A stretch of 64,000 bases of DNA from Streptomyces sp. NRRL S-31 (GCF_000718775.1 NZ_JOCB01000003.1:124001-188000); one strand, 5' to 3'; counted from the first letter of the stretch, positions 11,400 to 19,030 are shown. Made by a program: numbers and translations. Notes: generated by a model not told the origin, from the sequence alone.

Positions 11400-12170
11400 C
11401 TCGTCGTCCCGCTCGAGCGCACGTGGGGCTGGTACCTGGCACGACCAGGCCATTACGTACCAGGAGCTGGCGGGCCGGCCGGGAGGCCCGCGCCGGGCGT
11501 GAGCGAGTCGACGCCGCTCTCGCCGAGCGGATCAGGTCCGTGCACGCCGAGTGGGACGGCACCTACGGCCGCCCCCCGGATCACCGCCGAGCTGCGCGAG
11601 GACGGCGAGCACGTGAACCGCAAGCACGTCGGACGGGTCATGCGCAAGTACGGGCTCGCCGGGCTGCGGCTGCGCAAGCGCCAGGTCACCACCGTGCCCG
11701 AACCGTTCGCCACCCCCGTGCCGGACCTGCTGCGCCGCGACTTCACCGCGAGCGAGCCGAACACCAAGTACGTCGGCGACATCACATACTTGCCGGTGGG
11801 CGACGGCGAGTTTCTGTATCCGGCGACGGTGATCGACTGTTTCTCGCGCCGCCTGGTGGGCTGGTCGATCGCCGACCACACGCGCACCTCGCTGGTCACC
11901 GACGCCCTCAGAGCAGCCGGCGCGACCCGCGGCAGCCTGGCCGGAGCCGTATTCCACAGCGATCACGGAGCCCAGTACACCTCCCACCAGTTCGCCCAAA
12001 TCTGCGCGGAGTCGGGGGTGCGGCAGTCCATGGGCGCGGTCGGCACGAGCGCGGACAACGCGCTCGCCGAGAGCTTCAACGCGGCACCCAAACGCGAGAC
12101 GCTCCGCAACGCCCGCCGCTTCGACGGGGCTCGCGCCTGCCGCTTGGCCGTCTTCCGACACGAACAGGTG
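11400..12170 (+). pseudogene. IS3-family transposase (OrfB) remnant, frameshifted and truncated
   Basis: The integrase-core domain is readable. It includes RITAELREDGEHVNRKHVGRVM, KYVGDITYLPVGDGEFLYPA (first Asp), AVFHSDHGAQYTS (second Asp) and NALAESFNAAPKRE (Glu), so all three catalytic residues remain. The upstream part (ERIRSVHAEWDGTYGRPP) lies in a different frame: an extra C in the C-run near 11570-11577 breaks the expected TYGxPRITAEL. The 3' end stops after ARACRLAVFRHE, where an IS5-type sequence begins. It cannot encode an active enzyme. Confidence 0.8.
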
Positions 12171-12174
12171 TCCA

Positions 12175-12690
12175 CCCTTCGGGGACAAGGCCCGAGTACG
12201 CCTTGTCGGCCAGTACCGCGTCGGGTCTGGTGCGGGGCCGCCCCCGGCCTCGGGGAAAAGACAGACGGCCTATGACGTCCGTGAAGGCGGGCGCGTCGCC
12301 GGCCTGGCCGGCGGTGAGATGGAATGCCAGTGGCCGGCGCCGGCCGTCGGTCGCGAGGTGGATCTTCGTGGTGAGTCCGCCGCGCGGGGCCGGCCGATGG
12401 CGTGATCGTCCGGCGCTCCGGCCGGGCACCTTTTTGCGGGCCCCGGCCGCGTGGTGATGAGCGCGCACGTTGGCGGAGTTCACGGACACGGCCCAGCTGA
12501 CGTCTTCGTCCGCGTCGGCATAGGCCACCAGGACGGTGAACACCCGCTCCCACGTGCCGTCCACCGCCCACATCCGCAACCGGTTGCAGACGCCCCGCCA
12601 GTTGCCGTACCTCTCCGGCAGATGCATCCACCGGGTCCCGGTCTGGAACTTGGGCCGGCGGCTGCGGTGTCGCGCGGGGCGGGGTCGTGG
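12175..12690 (-). pseudogene. IS5-family transposase fragment
   Basis: Minus-strand coding resembles IS5-type DDE transposases. Visible pieces are FQTGTRWMHLPERYGNWRGV, the first Asp in MWAVDGTWERVF, then RGGLTTKIHLATDGRRRPLA, FHLTAGQAGDAPAF and DAVLADKAYS (second Asp). The N-terminus and the C-terminal Glu region are missing. The DADEDVSWAVSVNSANVRAHHHAAGARKK stretch marks this lineage. It ends against the IS3 remnant near 12170 and lies about 120 bases from the MFS gene stop. Confidence 0.75.
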
Positions 12691-12809
12691 CATCCCCGTC
12701 GACTGCGCAGAAGGCCCGCGATGCCTCCATCCGGACCGGCTCCTGCCAGCACCCCGCGAACACCACCACTCCCCGTGTGTCGCAGGCGCCCGCAATGAAT
12801 CACCGGAGG

Positions 12810-14078
12810 TCATACTGACGTTTCGATTTGGCCGCGATCGACGAACTTGAACGCCGGAACCGCTGCGGCACAGAGGATGAACAGCATCGCTGCAGCAGCC
12901 CAGCCGATTCCTCCGAATTGGATGACGACGAAAGAGGCAATGAGCGGTCCCACAGCACGTTCCGCCGTGGCACTGAGGCTGTAGACGGCGAGGAAGCGCG
13001 TCCTCTTGTCTTCCGGTGCCAATTCCACGGAGAGCCACCAACTGGCGGCAATGAATCGAGCCTCTCCGAGCGCCAAGATCGCGACACCGACTATCAAGCC
13101 TCCGCCCAGTGGCCAACCCGAGGACAGCCAAAAGATTCCGATGACTGCGGCCCCCGCAGCTAGCAGGAACCCGGCCTGCACCAGGGCGCGGGACGCGGCC
13201 TCTGTGGTCGTGATGTCGCGAGACAACCTCGGCTGGGCGAAAACCGTTATCGCCGTATTGACGAAAAGCACCACTCCGACGAGACCTGCGATGGCATCGT
13301 CCCGATCTGAAATTTGCAACGGTATGGCAACCGTCACCAGAGCGTCCGACAGCAGGAAGAAAACGGATAGGGCGACAAAAGAAAGATATCGGGGATTGGG
13401 CCACTCCCCGGCAAAAACGTTGCGCCGCTTCATTACTGCCGAGGTGCCAGCAGTTTCCACCGGCTTCATGAGGATTGCCGCGATGAAGAAGGAAAGTCCG
13501 TTCAGCAGCATGATCAGCGGATAGCCGAAACCTGGGTTGATGAAGATGGATACTGCGACGATGAGAGCGCCCAGAGCGACACCGGCGTTCTGGAGAGAAT
13601 ATCGCCAGGCCATAATCTCGACGCGTTTATCAGAAGGGAGGACTGCGGCCAGGAGAGCTTGGGAGGCGGGATTGGACAGGCGGTCCGCAATGGTGACGAC
13701 GAGCGTCACCGCTATGAACAGGGGAACGGAGTCGGCCAAGAGGTACGAAGAGTAGAGCAGTCCGCGAAATATATGGAGGGTGATAATGATCCGCTTGAGG
13801 TCGAAGCGCTCCAGGAAGGCGCTGAGGGGCACCGTGGTCACCAGCGTGACAAGTGCACAGACTGACAGTGTGAAGGCGACGGTGTCACCTGGTATATGTA
13901 GGTGAGAACTGAAATAGAGAACCGAGCCGGACATGAAGGCTCCAGTTCCCGTTGCGTTCACAAGCGCCGTTACCAACAGCGACTTGACTGTTGTCGAGGC
14001 GGTAAGGATGGGATGATTTCGAAACATGGTGGCCTTCGTTCCCGGCGATGCAAGTGGAAAGCGAGTCGACAGCCTCAC
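12810..14078 (-). CDS. MFS transporter of the peptide-gene island
   Basis: This 422-residue major facilitator protein has about 12 hydrophobic segments, for example GTGAFMSGSVLYFSSHLHI and LFIAVTLVVTIADRLSNPAS. A cytoplasmic loop carries SDKRVEIMAWRYSLQNAG and the second half has LAPEDKRTRFLAVYSLSATA, which resembles drug/peptide exporters of the MFS_3 type. GTG 14078 overlaps the HTTM gene stop (GTGA), suggesting coupling; ATG 14027 (MFRNHPILT) is an alternative nearer the first helix. It is the last gene of the low-G+C minus-strand island, and export of the mature peptide or immunity is inferred. G+C is about 52% (31 of 60 at 13501-13560). Confidence 0.82.
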   Translation of the reverse strand: MRLSTRFPLASPGTKATMFRNHPILTASTTVKSLLVTALVNATGTGAFMSGSVLYFSSHLHIPGDTVAFTLSVCALVTLVTTVPLSAFLERFDLKRIIITLHIFRGLLYSSYLLADSVPLFIAVTLVVTIADRLSNPASQALLAAVLPSDKRVEIMAWRYSLQNAGVALGALIVAVSIFINPGFGYPLIMLLNGLSFFIAAILMKPVETAGTSAVMKRRNVFAGEWPNPRYLSFVALSVFFLLSDALVTVAIPLQISDRDDAIAGLVGVVLFVNTAITVFAQPRLSRDITTTEAASRALVQAGFLLAAGAAVIGIFWLSSGWPLGGGLIVGVAILALGEARFIAASWWLSVELAPEDKRTRFLAVYSLSATAERAVGPLIASFVVIQFGGIGWAAAAMLFILCAAAVPAFKFVDRGQIETSV

Positions 14079-14962
14079 GGCATAAAACAGAAGTAAGTAG
14101 AAACTGTGGCTATAGAGAACGCCGTCAGCGTGCCGGGGAACAGAAAGGTGAATGCGGCATGCATGATCAGTCCCACTGCCAGGGCGTACGGCCAGAGAGC
14201 GGGAGTCAGGACCGCGACAGGCAGGACAGCTTCCAGAGCGAGGACCGAGGTCATCAACACCCGAAGTATCCTGTCACCAGGCTCGACTTTCGACACCCAG
14301 GAGCGAAATGGTGCCGGATACCAACCGTCAAAGTGATGACGTCGTGACTCCTCGGCAAGGGTGTACCTCAACACTGACACGACGACCGTCCCGGAAGAGA
14401 AGGACGAGTTGGCTTTTCGGTATACCCCGCCGATGTAGAGTGCACTGATAGTCAGAGCCACTGCACTTCGACAGAAGTGCGATCCGTGCGCGGAGGCGAT
14501 CACCTGCCATGCAGATTGCGGACCCCCTTCCACCAGGTGGGTGAAGGGTTCCCACAGCGGGGGCAGCGACGGAGCGAATATGAAACAGCACGCCAGCAGA
14601 GTGAAAAAGTTCACGTGGAACTTGAAGTGGATGAAACCCTCGAAGGCGAAACAGAGAGCCAAACCTGCGGCCGAGATCCTGGGGATAACCCCTAGGAGCA
14701 GCATCAGGGAGAAGGCCAGTCGCGCAATGATGAAGATGCGGTAATGGATCGCCGTTGGCATTCTCTGTCGGTGCTTCAGGTGGCGCGCGCGCAACCTGAA
14801 ATATAGGTAAGTTGTCGGCTCGTAATATCCGACGTATTCGCGCTTGAACTCAATCGCGATCTTAATGAGGCAGGCGAGTGCGAACCCTGTCCTGGACAAC
14901 CATAGGCCCCCGGCCGGGCCGTCACCCACCAGAATCTTGGTAAATTCCTCAGTCGACCACAC
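14075..14962 (-). CDS. HTTM (vitamin-K-dependent carboxylase/SdpB-like) membrane protein
   Basis: This ~295-residue polytopic protein resembles the HTTM domain family, which includes vitamin-K-dependent gamma-glutamyl carboxylases and Bacillus SdpB, needed to mature the SDP toxin. Visible elements are LWLSRTGFALACLIKIAIEF, an Arg-rich loop (FRLRARHLKHRQRMP), GFIHFKFHVNFFTLLACCFI (the His-rich helix region typical of HTTM) and a second helix block after 14400. GTG 14962 is chosen because GAGGA sits six bases upstream; TTG 14974 is also in frame. It overlaps the 3' end of the upstream small gene and its stop overlaps the MFS start. Catalysis cannot be asserted: the known carboxylase residues were not aligned. 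Confidence 0.65.
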   Translation of the reverse strand: MWSTEEFTKILVGDGPAGGLWLSRTGFALACLIKIAIEFKREYVGYYEPTTYLYFRLRARHLKHRQRMPTAIHYRIFIIARLAFSLMLLLGVIPRISAAGLALCFAFEGFIHFKFHVNFFTLLACCFIFAPSLPPLWEPFTHLVEGGPQSAWQVIASAHGSHFCRSAVALTISALYIGGVYRKANSSFSSGTVVVSVLRYTLAEESRRHHFDGWYPAPFRSWVSKVEPGDRILRVLMTSVLALEAVLPVAVLTPALWPYALAVGLIMHAAFTFLFPGTLTAFSIATVSTYFCFMP

Positions 14963-15281
14963 GAGAGTCCTCAACGATCAGCTGAAAGGTTTTCATATCC
15001 TCGCGTACGTCGACCGTTCCCTGCAGATCGTTCATACCGTGTACGCGGGCCAGGTAATAGAGGAAGAGTCTTACTTCCTGGCTGCCCATGTTCAATTGGG
15101 TGTGCGGTACGAAATCCCAGATGTTCAGTTCCTCACCACTGCTGCGGCTATGCAGCGAGAAGCTGGATGTTTTGACTCCGGCAAACATGTGCCACGTGGC
15201 AAAACCCGGCTTACTACGGGCAGAACGCCAAACGAGCAGGCCAAGGTAAGCTGCTAAGGTCAGAACAGCAAAGAATTCCAT
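14949..15281 (-). CDS. Small single-helix membrane protein, partner of the HTTM protein
   Basis: This 110-residue protein has one N-terminal membrane helix (MEFFAVLTLAAYLGLLVW), a basic stop-transfer RSARSKPG, then a soluble domain of about 80 residues starting FATWHMFAGVKTSSFSLH and ending VREDMKTFQLIVEDSRVVD. The Trp-x-Met-Phe-Ala piece resembles the segment often found beside HTTM domains. A small one-helix protein next to an HTTM protein is also the SdpA/SdpB arrangement, but homology to SdpA is not claimed. The gene lies 38 bases after the TPR gene and overlaps the HTTM gene start. Confidence 0.65.
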   Translation of the reverse strand: MEFFAVLTLAAYLGLLVWRSARSKPGFATWHMFAGVKTSSFSLHSRSSGEELNIWDFVPHTQLNMGSQEVRLFLYYLARVHGMNDLQGTVDVREDMKTFQLIVEDSRVVD

Positions 15282-15319
15282 GGTCGCGTCGGCTCCGAAT
15301 GGCTATGTCTCGGGCGAAG

Positions 15320-16531
15320 TTAGTTAGCCTCAATGGCTGCAATGCGTTGAGCAGGTGCCAAGCCGGTAGGCCACAGTTCGAGAGACTTTTTGTAACAATG
15401 GACAGCCTCTTGTGCCTCGCCCAACCGCTCCCAGCAGCGGCCGGCGTTGAACCAAGCTATACGTCCGAGCGGGACCTGGAATCGCGCAGACGTCAAGTAT
15501 GCTTGCAAAGCTCCGTGTTCATCGCCGTCCCTTCTCCGCAACTCGCCGACTTGAAGCCAGGCCTTGCTGTCGATGGGGTCGATCTTGGCGACCATCTCCT
15601 CCATCAGGTCCCTGCTTCTGGTCTTATTGCCGAGTGCAGCTTCGGTTCGGGAGGCTGATTCCACGGCAGGGTACATATTCTCGGTTGCCAAGATGCGAGT
15701 GCGGTCATCGTGACCGACCAGTTCCCGGGCAATACCGAGCCATCTGTCCAGATCGGCACGGAGGTCTTCGTGACGGCCGTTGAGGAAGGGTTGGAAGGCG
15801 GCGGCTCGATAGAACCGGCTCGTCGTCAGCGCCTTCTCGAAGTCGTCCACCTGAGGCAGGGCAACATACCGCTTCAGTGCTTCAGAACCTCGTCCATGCC
15901 ATTTGTCCAGCTCCGGAAGCTGCTTTGACTGAGCGCTGGCAACGATAGCCAATATGCACAGAGAGAGCCGAGTCCTTGCGTATGTCTCGTCCGAGCCAAG
16001 TTCGAGGTACAACCCCTCGAACTCTCGTTGATAGTCGCGCCGACCGAGGTGAATTATGTGGTCGATGAATATGCCGGTGTAGCGGGCGTAGGAGTATCCC
16101 GGCCCTGTACGGTCCGGGACGGTCCTCAGGAGGTCCCGGGCTTTCTCATGGAAGCCCAAGTATGAAATGGTTCTGGCCAATAGGGCCAAATCCAGCGGAT
16201 CGTCCGGCAGGTCTACTACGTCATCGGCCAAGCGTTGTTTTGCGAGGCTGCCCGGAACCTTTATCCACTCCTCGAAGTCCGCTTGAGTGCCAGCGTGGGG
16301 CAGGCCGGCCAGATCGGCCGCTTTGGACAGCTCGGAGCGGAACGTGTTGATCATGGACCGCTGCAGGTAGGGGCTTGCGAACCAGGGCGTGGTCTTGTGT
16401 GTGTATGCATCCCAGGCCAAGCAGGGCGCATGCGTAAAAATTGGTGCGTCTGCCGGCCTTTCTCCCATATTCAGGTACGGAGCAAGATGATGCTCCAAGG
16501 AGAAGGCCGAGGTGTTATCTGCGAGCGTCAC
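15320..16531 (-). CDS. TPR-repeat protein of the peptide-gene island
   Basis: This 403-residue soluble, alpha-helical protein ends in clear tetratricopeptide repeats: AWLQVGELRRRDGDEHGALQ and AWFNAGRCWERLGEAQEAVH. Degenerate helical repeats fill the middle. The N-terminal ~80 residues (MTLADNTSAFSLEHHLAPYL) match no helix-turn-helix I recognise, so it is not an obvious RRNPP-type regulator. GTG 16531 has GGGAG at 16539-16543 with seven-base spacing, directly beyond the hairpin 16547-16584. A peptide-binding or scaffold role for the 26-residue peptide upstream is inferred from TPR biology and gene order only. Confidence 0.78.
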   Translation of the reverse strand: MTLADNTSAFSLEHHLAPYLNMGERPADAPIFTHAPCLAWDAYTHKTTPWFASPYLQRSMINTFRSELSKAADLAGLPHAGTQADFEEWIKVPGSLAKQRLADDVVDLPDDPLDLALLARTISYLGFHEKARDLLRTVPDRTGPGYSYARYTGIFIDHIIHLGRRDYQREFEGLYLELGSDETYARTRLSLCILAIVASAQSKQLPELDKWHGRGSEALKRYVALPQVDDFEKALTTSRFYRAAAFQPFLNGRHEDLRADLDRWLGIARELVGHDDRTRILATENMYPAVESASRTEAALGNKTRSRDLMEEMVAKIDPIDSKAWLQVGELRRRDGDEHGALQAYLTSARFQVPLGRIAWFNAGRCWERLGEAQEAVHCYKKSLELWPTGLAPAQRIAAIEAN

Positions 16532-16546
16532 TACTATTCTCCCAAC

Positions 16547-16584
16547 AGATCGCCCCCTTGCCCGTGTAGGCGAGGGGGCGATCT
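16547..16584 (-). terminator. Hairpin between peptide gene and TPR gene (attenuating terminator)
   Basis: A 16-base stem with one G-U pair runs from AGATCGCCCCCTTGCC (16547-16562) to GGCGAGGGGGCGATCT (16569-16584), with a six-base loop. It begins 16 bases after the peptide stop and ends 15 bases before the TPR start codon. Placed between a tiny first gene and the larger downstream genes, it is expected to let only part of transcription continue, as between precursor and enzyme genes of many peptide operons. It could also stabilise the short mRNA 3' end. Confidence 0.72.
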
Positions 16585-16600
16585 CTTATGTTTTCAGTTG

Positions 16601-16681
16601 TCAGTCAAGGTGAACGGGGGTACCCGCGATAACCGTTCCCTCGAGGTCCGTGTAGACGTCTTCGTTCGACTGCTCAGCCAT
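16601..16681 (-). CDS. Candidate precursor or signal peptide, 26 residues
   Basis: A short minus-strand frame starts at ATG 16681 with MAEQSNEDVY, continues through an acidic TDLEG and ends GTPVHLD before TGA at 16601. It has no Cys, one Ser and three Thr, six acidic residues and one His, with an acidic first half and a more hydrophobic second half. The case for a real gene is its signals: GGAGG at 16688-16692 with six-base spacing, a -35/-10 pair upstream (16737-16766), a strong hairpin just downstream and a co-directional operon behind it. There is no signal peptide, so export would need dedicated machinery. The family is unrecognised and function is inferred from context. Confidence 0.62.
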   Translation of the reverse strand: MAEQSNEDVYTDLEGTVIAGTPVHLD

Positions 16682-16736
16682 GCCGGGCCTCCGTAATATT
16701 CTGGCAAAGAATTCCCCCGATTGGAGGAACGAAATG

Positions 16737-16766
16737 ATCGTAGGCAGGCTTCGCTGGCCCGGTCAA
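16737..16766 (-). promoter_or_regulatory. Vegetative-type promoter for the peptide operon
   Basis: On the minus strand TTGACC (16761-16766) and TACGAT (16737-16742) are separated by 18 bases, a good match to the principal-sigma consensus. Transcription would start near 16730, giving a leader of about 50 bases before ATG 16681. Confidence 0.6.
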
Positions 16767-16918
16767 GGATCTATTTTCGGTCTGGTCACGGCCTGGTCGG
16801 CGCATTCTTTTACCACGGAAGCGCCTTCTGTCCAATTTCTACCGTATGACTTAGCGTGACAGTGCGGGCCTATGTATGCCCTGCGAAGGCGTCCCGATGC
16901 GGCGCGACATAATGGTCT

Positions 16919-17776
16919 ATGACGACTTTCGAAACCTGGCACTTCAGTCGAGACTTGGGCGCCTTCCTGGCCCGCGCAGAGGCATTCCTCCACTCGTGCC
17001 CGACGCTGCACACTGTGCTACTGACAGTGACCAACAGACTTCGTCAAGCAGGGCCGGTGATGCCCGGACCCGGAGCACCGCTCTTCGGCACACTGACTCA
17101 AGACGGTCGGACGCTGGCTGCGTCTATACATACGCAGCAGCACGGGTTGGTCGTCTCGCCGATGTCCGAGTCCGCGGCCGAAGCTCTGGCGGCTCGCCTT
17201 GTGGATGAAGGGGAAAGCCCACACGGCTTCTCTGGGGACCGTGAGAGCGTCGAGGCGATCGTGAAGGCGTGGCGACATCACACGGGGGACGTCGTCCTGC
17301 AACACCGGCGCGAACGTCTCTACAGCCTCGGCACTCTGACTACCCCTGCTTCGATGCCCGCAGGCCGGGCGCGGCTCGCTGATCGGACGGACCGTTCCCT
17401 GCTCATGCGCTGGGCCCAGGAGTATGCCACTGCCATCGGCGAACCCGACGGGCGCGACTTCGGCGTCTGGGTGGACGCGCGTCTCGCCTACGGCGGAGTC
17501 ACCCTTTGGCAGAATGGCGAAGGTGAGCCCGCCGCCATGGCTGGCTCCTCGCCCCTCATCGCCGGCCAGGTCCGTATCGCACCCGTCTACACGCCGATCC
17601 ACCTTCGTGGGCACGGATACGGCAGCGCGATCACCACAGCAGTGGCGCAAGCCGCCCTAGTTGGTGGCGCGGACAATGTGCTCCTCTTCACGGACCTCGC
17701 CAACGCCACCAGCAACGCGCTCTACCAGCGCCTTGGGTTTCGCCCGGTAGCCGACTTCGTCAGCTACCGCCGCTAG
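16919..17776 (+). CDS. GNAT-family acetyltransferase
   Basis: This 285-residue protein has a C-terminal acetyl-CoA-binding GNAT fold: VRIAPVYTPIHLRGHGYGSAITTAVAQAAL is the R/Q-x-x-G-x-G/A motif region and TSNALYQRLGFRPVADFVSY is the final beta-strand pair. The N-terminal half is an FR47-type extension. ATG 16919 is used; no strong ribosome-binding site is visible. Its stop TAG (17774-17776) contains the TA at which the IS630 element is inserted. Because the base after the target TA is G on both sides, the stop was TAG before insertion too, so the protein is intact. Substrate unknown. Confidence 0.82.
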   Translation: MTTFETWHFSRDLGAFLARAEAFLHSCPTLHTVLLTVTNRLRQAGPVMPGPGAPLFGTLTQDGRTLAASIHTQQHGLVVSPMSESAAEALAARLVDEGESPHGFSGDRESVEAIVKAWRHHTGDVVLQHRRERLYSLGTLTTPASMPAGRARLADRTDRSLLMRWAQEYATAIGEPDGRDFGVWVDARLAYGGVTLWQNGEGEPAAMAGSSPLIAGQVRIAPVYTPIHLRGHGYGSAITTAVAQAALVGGADNVLLFTDLANATSNALYQRLGFRPVADFVSYRR

Positions 17777-18815
17777 TGACCTGAGTCGGAGGTTTGTCGT
17801 TGGTTGGGTGTGAGTCGTCCGGGTTTCCGAAGATTCCGCCGTTGTCAGTGACCGATGCCCAGCGAGCCGCGCTGGAGGGCTGGGTGCGGCGCCGCACGAC
17901 GGCACAGGCTCTGGCCTTGCGGTCGCGGATCGTGCTGGAGTGCGCCGAGGGGCACTCGATCATGGAAGTGTCCCGTCGGCTGCGGGTCACTGCGGACACG
18001 GTCCGTACCTGGCGGCGCCGCTTCCTCGAACGCGGTCTGGACGGCCTGTGTGACGACCCGCGCCCCGGCGTCCCGCGCACAATCACCGACGCGGACGTCG
18101 AGCGGGTCATCGTCAAGACGCTCGAGGAAACCCCGAAGAACGCCACCCACTGGTCGACCAGGTCGATGGCGGCCGCCACCCCGCTGTTCATCGACAAGGT
18201 CCGTGATGTCGTCGGTCTCTACCTCGACCCGCCGGAGAAGGCCCTGGTCCTCTGCGTGGACGAGAAGTCGCAGATCCAGGCTCTCGACCGCTCCCAGCCG
18301 GTGCTGCCGATGATGCCCGGCGTTCCCGAACGCCGCAGCCACGACTACGTCCGCGCCGGCACCACCACCCTGTTCGCCGCCCTGGAAGTGGCGACCGGCA
18401 AGGTCATCGGCTCGCTCCATCGCCGCCACCGGGCCGCCGAGTTCAAGAAGTTCCTCGCCAAACTCGACAAGGAGGTACCGGCCGGCCTCCAGGTCCACCT
18501 GATCCTCGACAACTACGCGACCCACACGACACCCGACATCAAGAAGTGGCTGCTGGCTCACCCGCGGTTCCACCTGCACTTCACGCCGACCAGCGCGTCC
18601 TGGCTGAACCTGGTGGAGCGATGGTTCGCCGAACTCGCGCAGAAGAAACTCAAGCGCGGCGTCCACCGCTCCGTCCAAGCCCTCGAACGCGACATCCGGT
18701 CCTGGCTCGCCGACTGGAACGAAAACCCCAGACCCTTCGTCTGGACGAAGACCGCCGACGAGATCCTCGACAAAGTCACCGCCTACTGCCGACGAATCTC
18801 TGACTCGGGTCACTA
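17774..18815 (+). mobile_element. IS630-type insertion sequence with terminal inverted repeats
   Basis: The left end TAGTGACCTGAGTCGGAG (from 17774) and the complement of the right end TAGTGACCCGAGTCAGAG (ending 18816) agree at 22 of 26 positions over the full repeat. TA dinucleotides at 17774-17775 and 18814-18815 fit the TA target duplication of IS630/Tc1 elements. The element carries one gene on the plus strand. To its right lies a broken ATPase fragment and to its left the GNAT stop. Confidence 0.8.
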
Positions 18816-18816
18816 G
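17794..18816 (+). CDS. IS630-family transposase with an internal deletion
   Basis: This 340-residue DDE transposase has an N-terminal helix-turn-helix (SIMEVSRRLRVTADTVRTWRRRF). The catalytic domain has LVLCVDEKSQIQALDRSQP (first Asp), LHLILDNYATHTTP (second Asp) and TSASWLNLVERWFAELA (Glu). After NATHWSTRSMAAAT the sequence jumps to PLFIDKVRDVVGLYLDPPEK. In related IS630 transposases a linker of roughly 25-30 residues with a second helix-turn-helix segment (SQSxVSRIWRAFGLKPH type) lies there. The deletion is in frame, so the protein is still made but is probably impaired. GTG/ATG choice at the N-terminus is uncertain. Confidence 0.88.
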   Translation: MSLVGCESSGFPKIPPLSVTDAQRAALEGWVRRRTTAQALALRSRIVLECAEGHSIMEVSRRLRVTADTVRTWRRRFLERGLDGLCDDPRPGVPRTITDADVERVIVKTLEETPKNATHWSTRSMAAATPLFIDKVRDVVGLYLDPPEKALVLCVDEKSQIQALDRSQPVLPMMPGVPERRSHDYVRAGTTTLFAALEVATGKVIGSLHRRHRAAEFKKFLAKLDKEVPAGLQVHLILDNYATHTTPDIKKWLLAHPRFHLHFTPTSASWLNLVERWFAELAQKKLKRGVHRSVQALERDIRSWLADWNENPRPFVWTKTADEILDKVTAYCRRISDSGH

Positions 18817-18817
18817 C

Positions 18818-18920
18818 TAGTGGCCAACGCCGCCCGGCACGCCCACGGAGAGGTCGTACGGATCACCGTCACCCGCACGGCACGGCTCCGGGTGCGGGTG
18901 GTGGTTTTCCGGCAGCGAGC
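18818..18920 (+). pseudogene. Fragment of an RsbW-like ATP-binding protein
   Basis: Immediately right of the IS element one frame reads LVANAARHAHGEVVRITVTR followed by TARLRVRVVVF, the N-box region of anti-sigma-type histidine-kinase-like ATPases (usual form ELVxNAxRH). No start or upstream half is present and the frame loses similarity after about 35 codons. The rest of the gene seems to have been lost when the GNAT/IS segment arrived. From here to 19030 nothing else is recognisable. Confidence 0.55.
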
Positions 18921-19030
18921 GCATGCCCCTGCTCCAGGTGGGCGGCCTGTGGGCGACTCTATGGGCAGAGGCGGGCCGGGTCTTGCTCCCGGTGGATGGC
19001 ATCACTGCCGGCCCGCGCCGCAGGCGCCGG

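Noticed and set aside
15320..16531. TPR protein considered as an RRNPP-type quorum-sensing regulator
   Set aside because: No N-terminal helix-turn-helix can be seen, so direct DNA-binding regulation is not supported, although peptide binding remains possible.
16734..16859. Plus-strand 41-codon frame (MIVGRLRWPG...) with GGAGG at 16723-16727
   Set aside because: The ribosome-binding site is good, but the frame lies over the promoter of the minus-strand peptide gene. Only about 50 bases separate the two starts, no promoter for it is visible, and its composition matches no family. Kept out of the gene list but worth checking by ribosome profiling.
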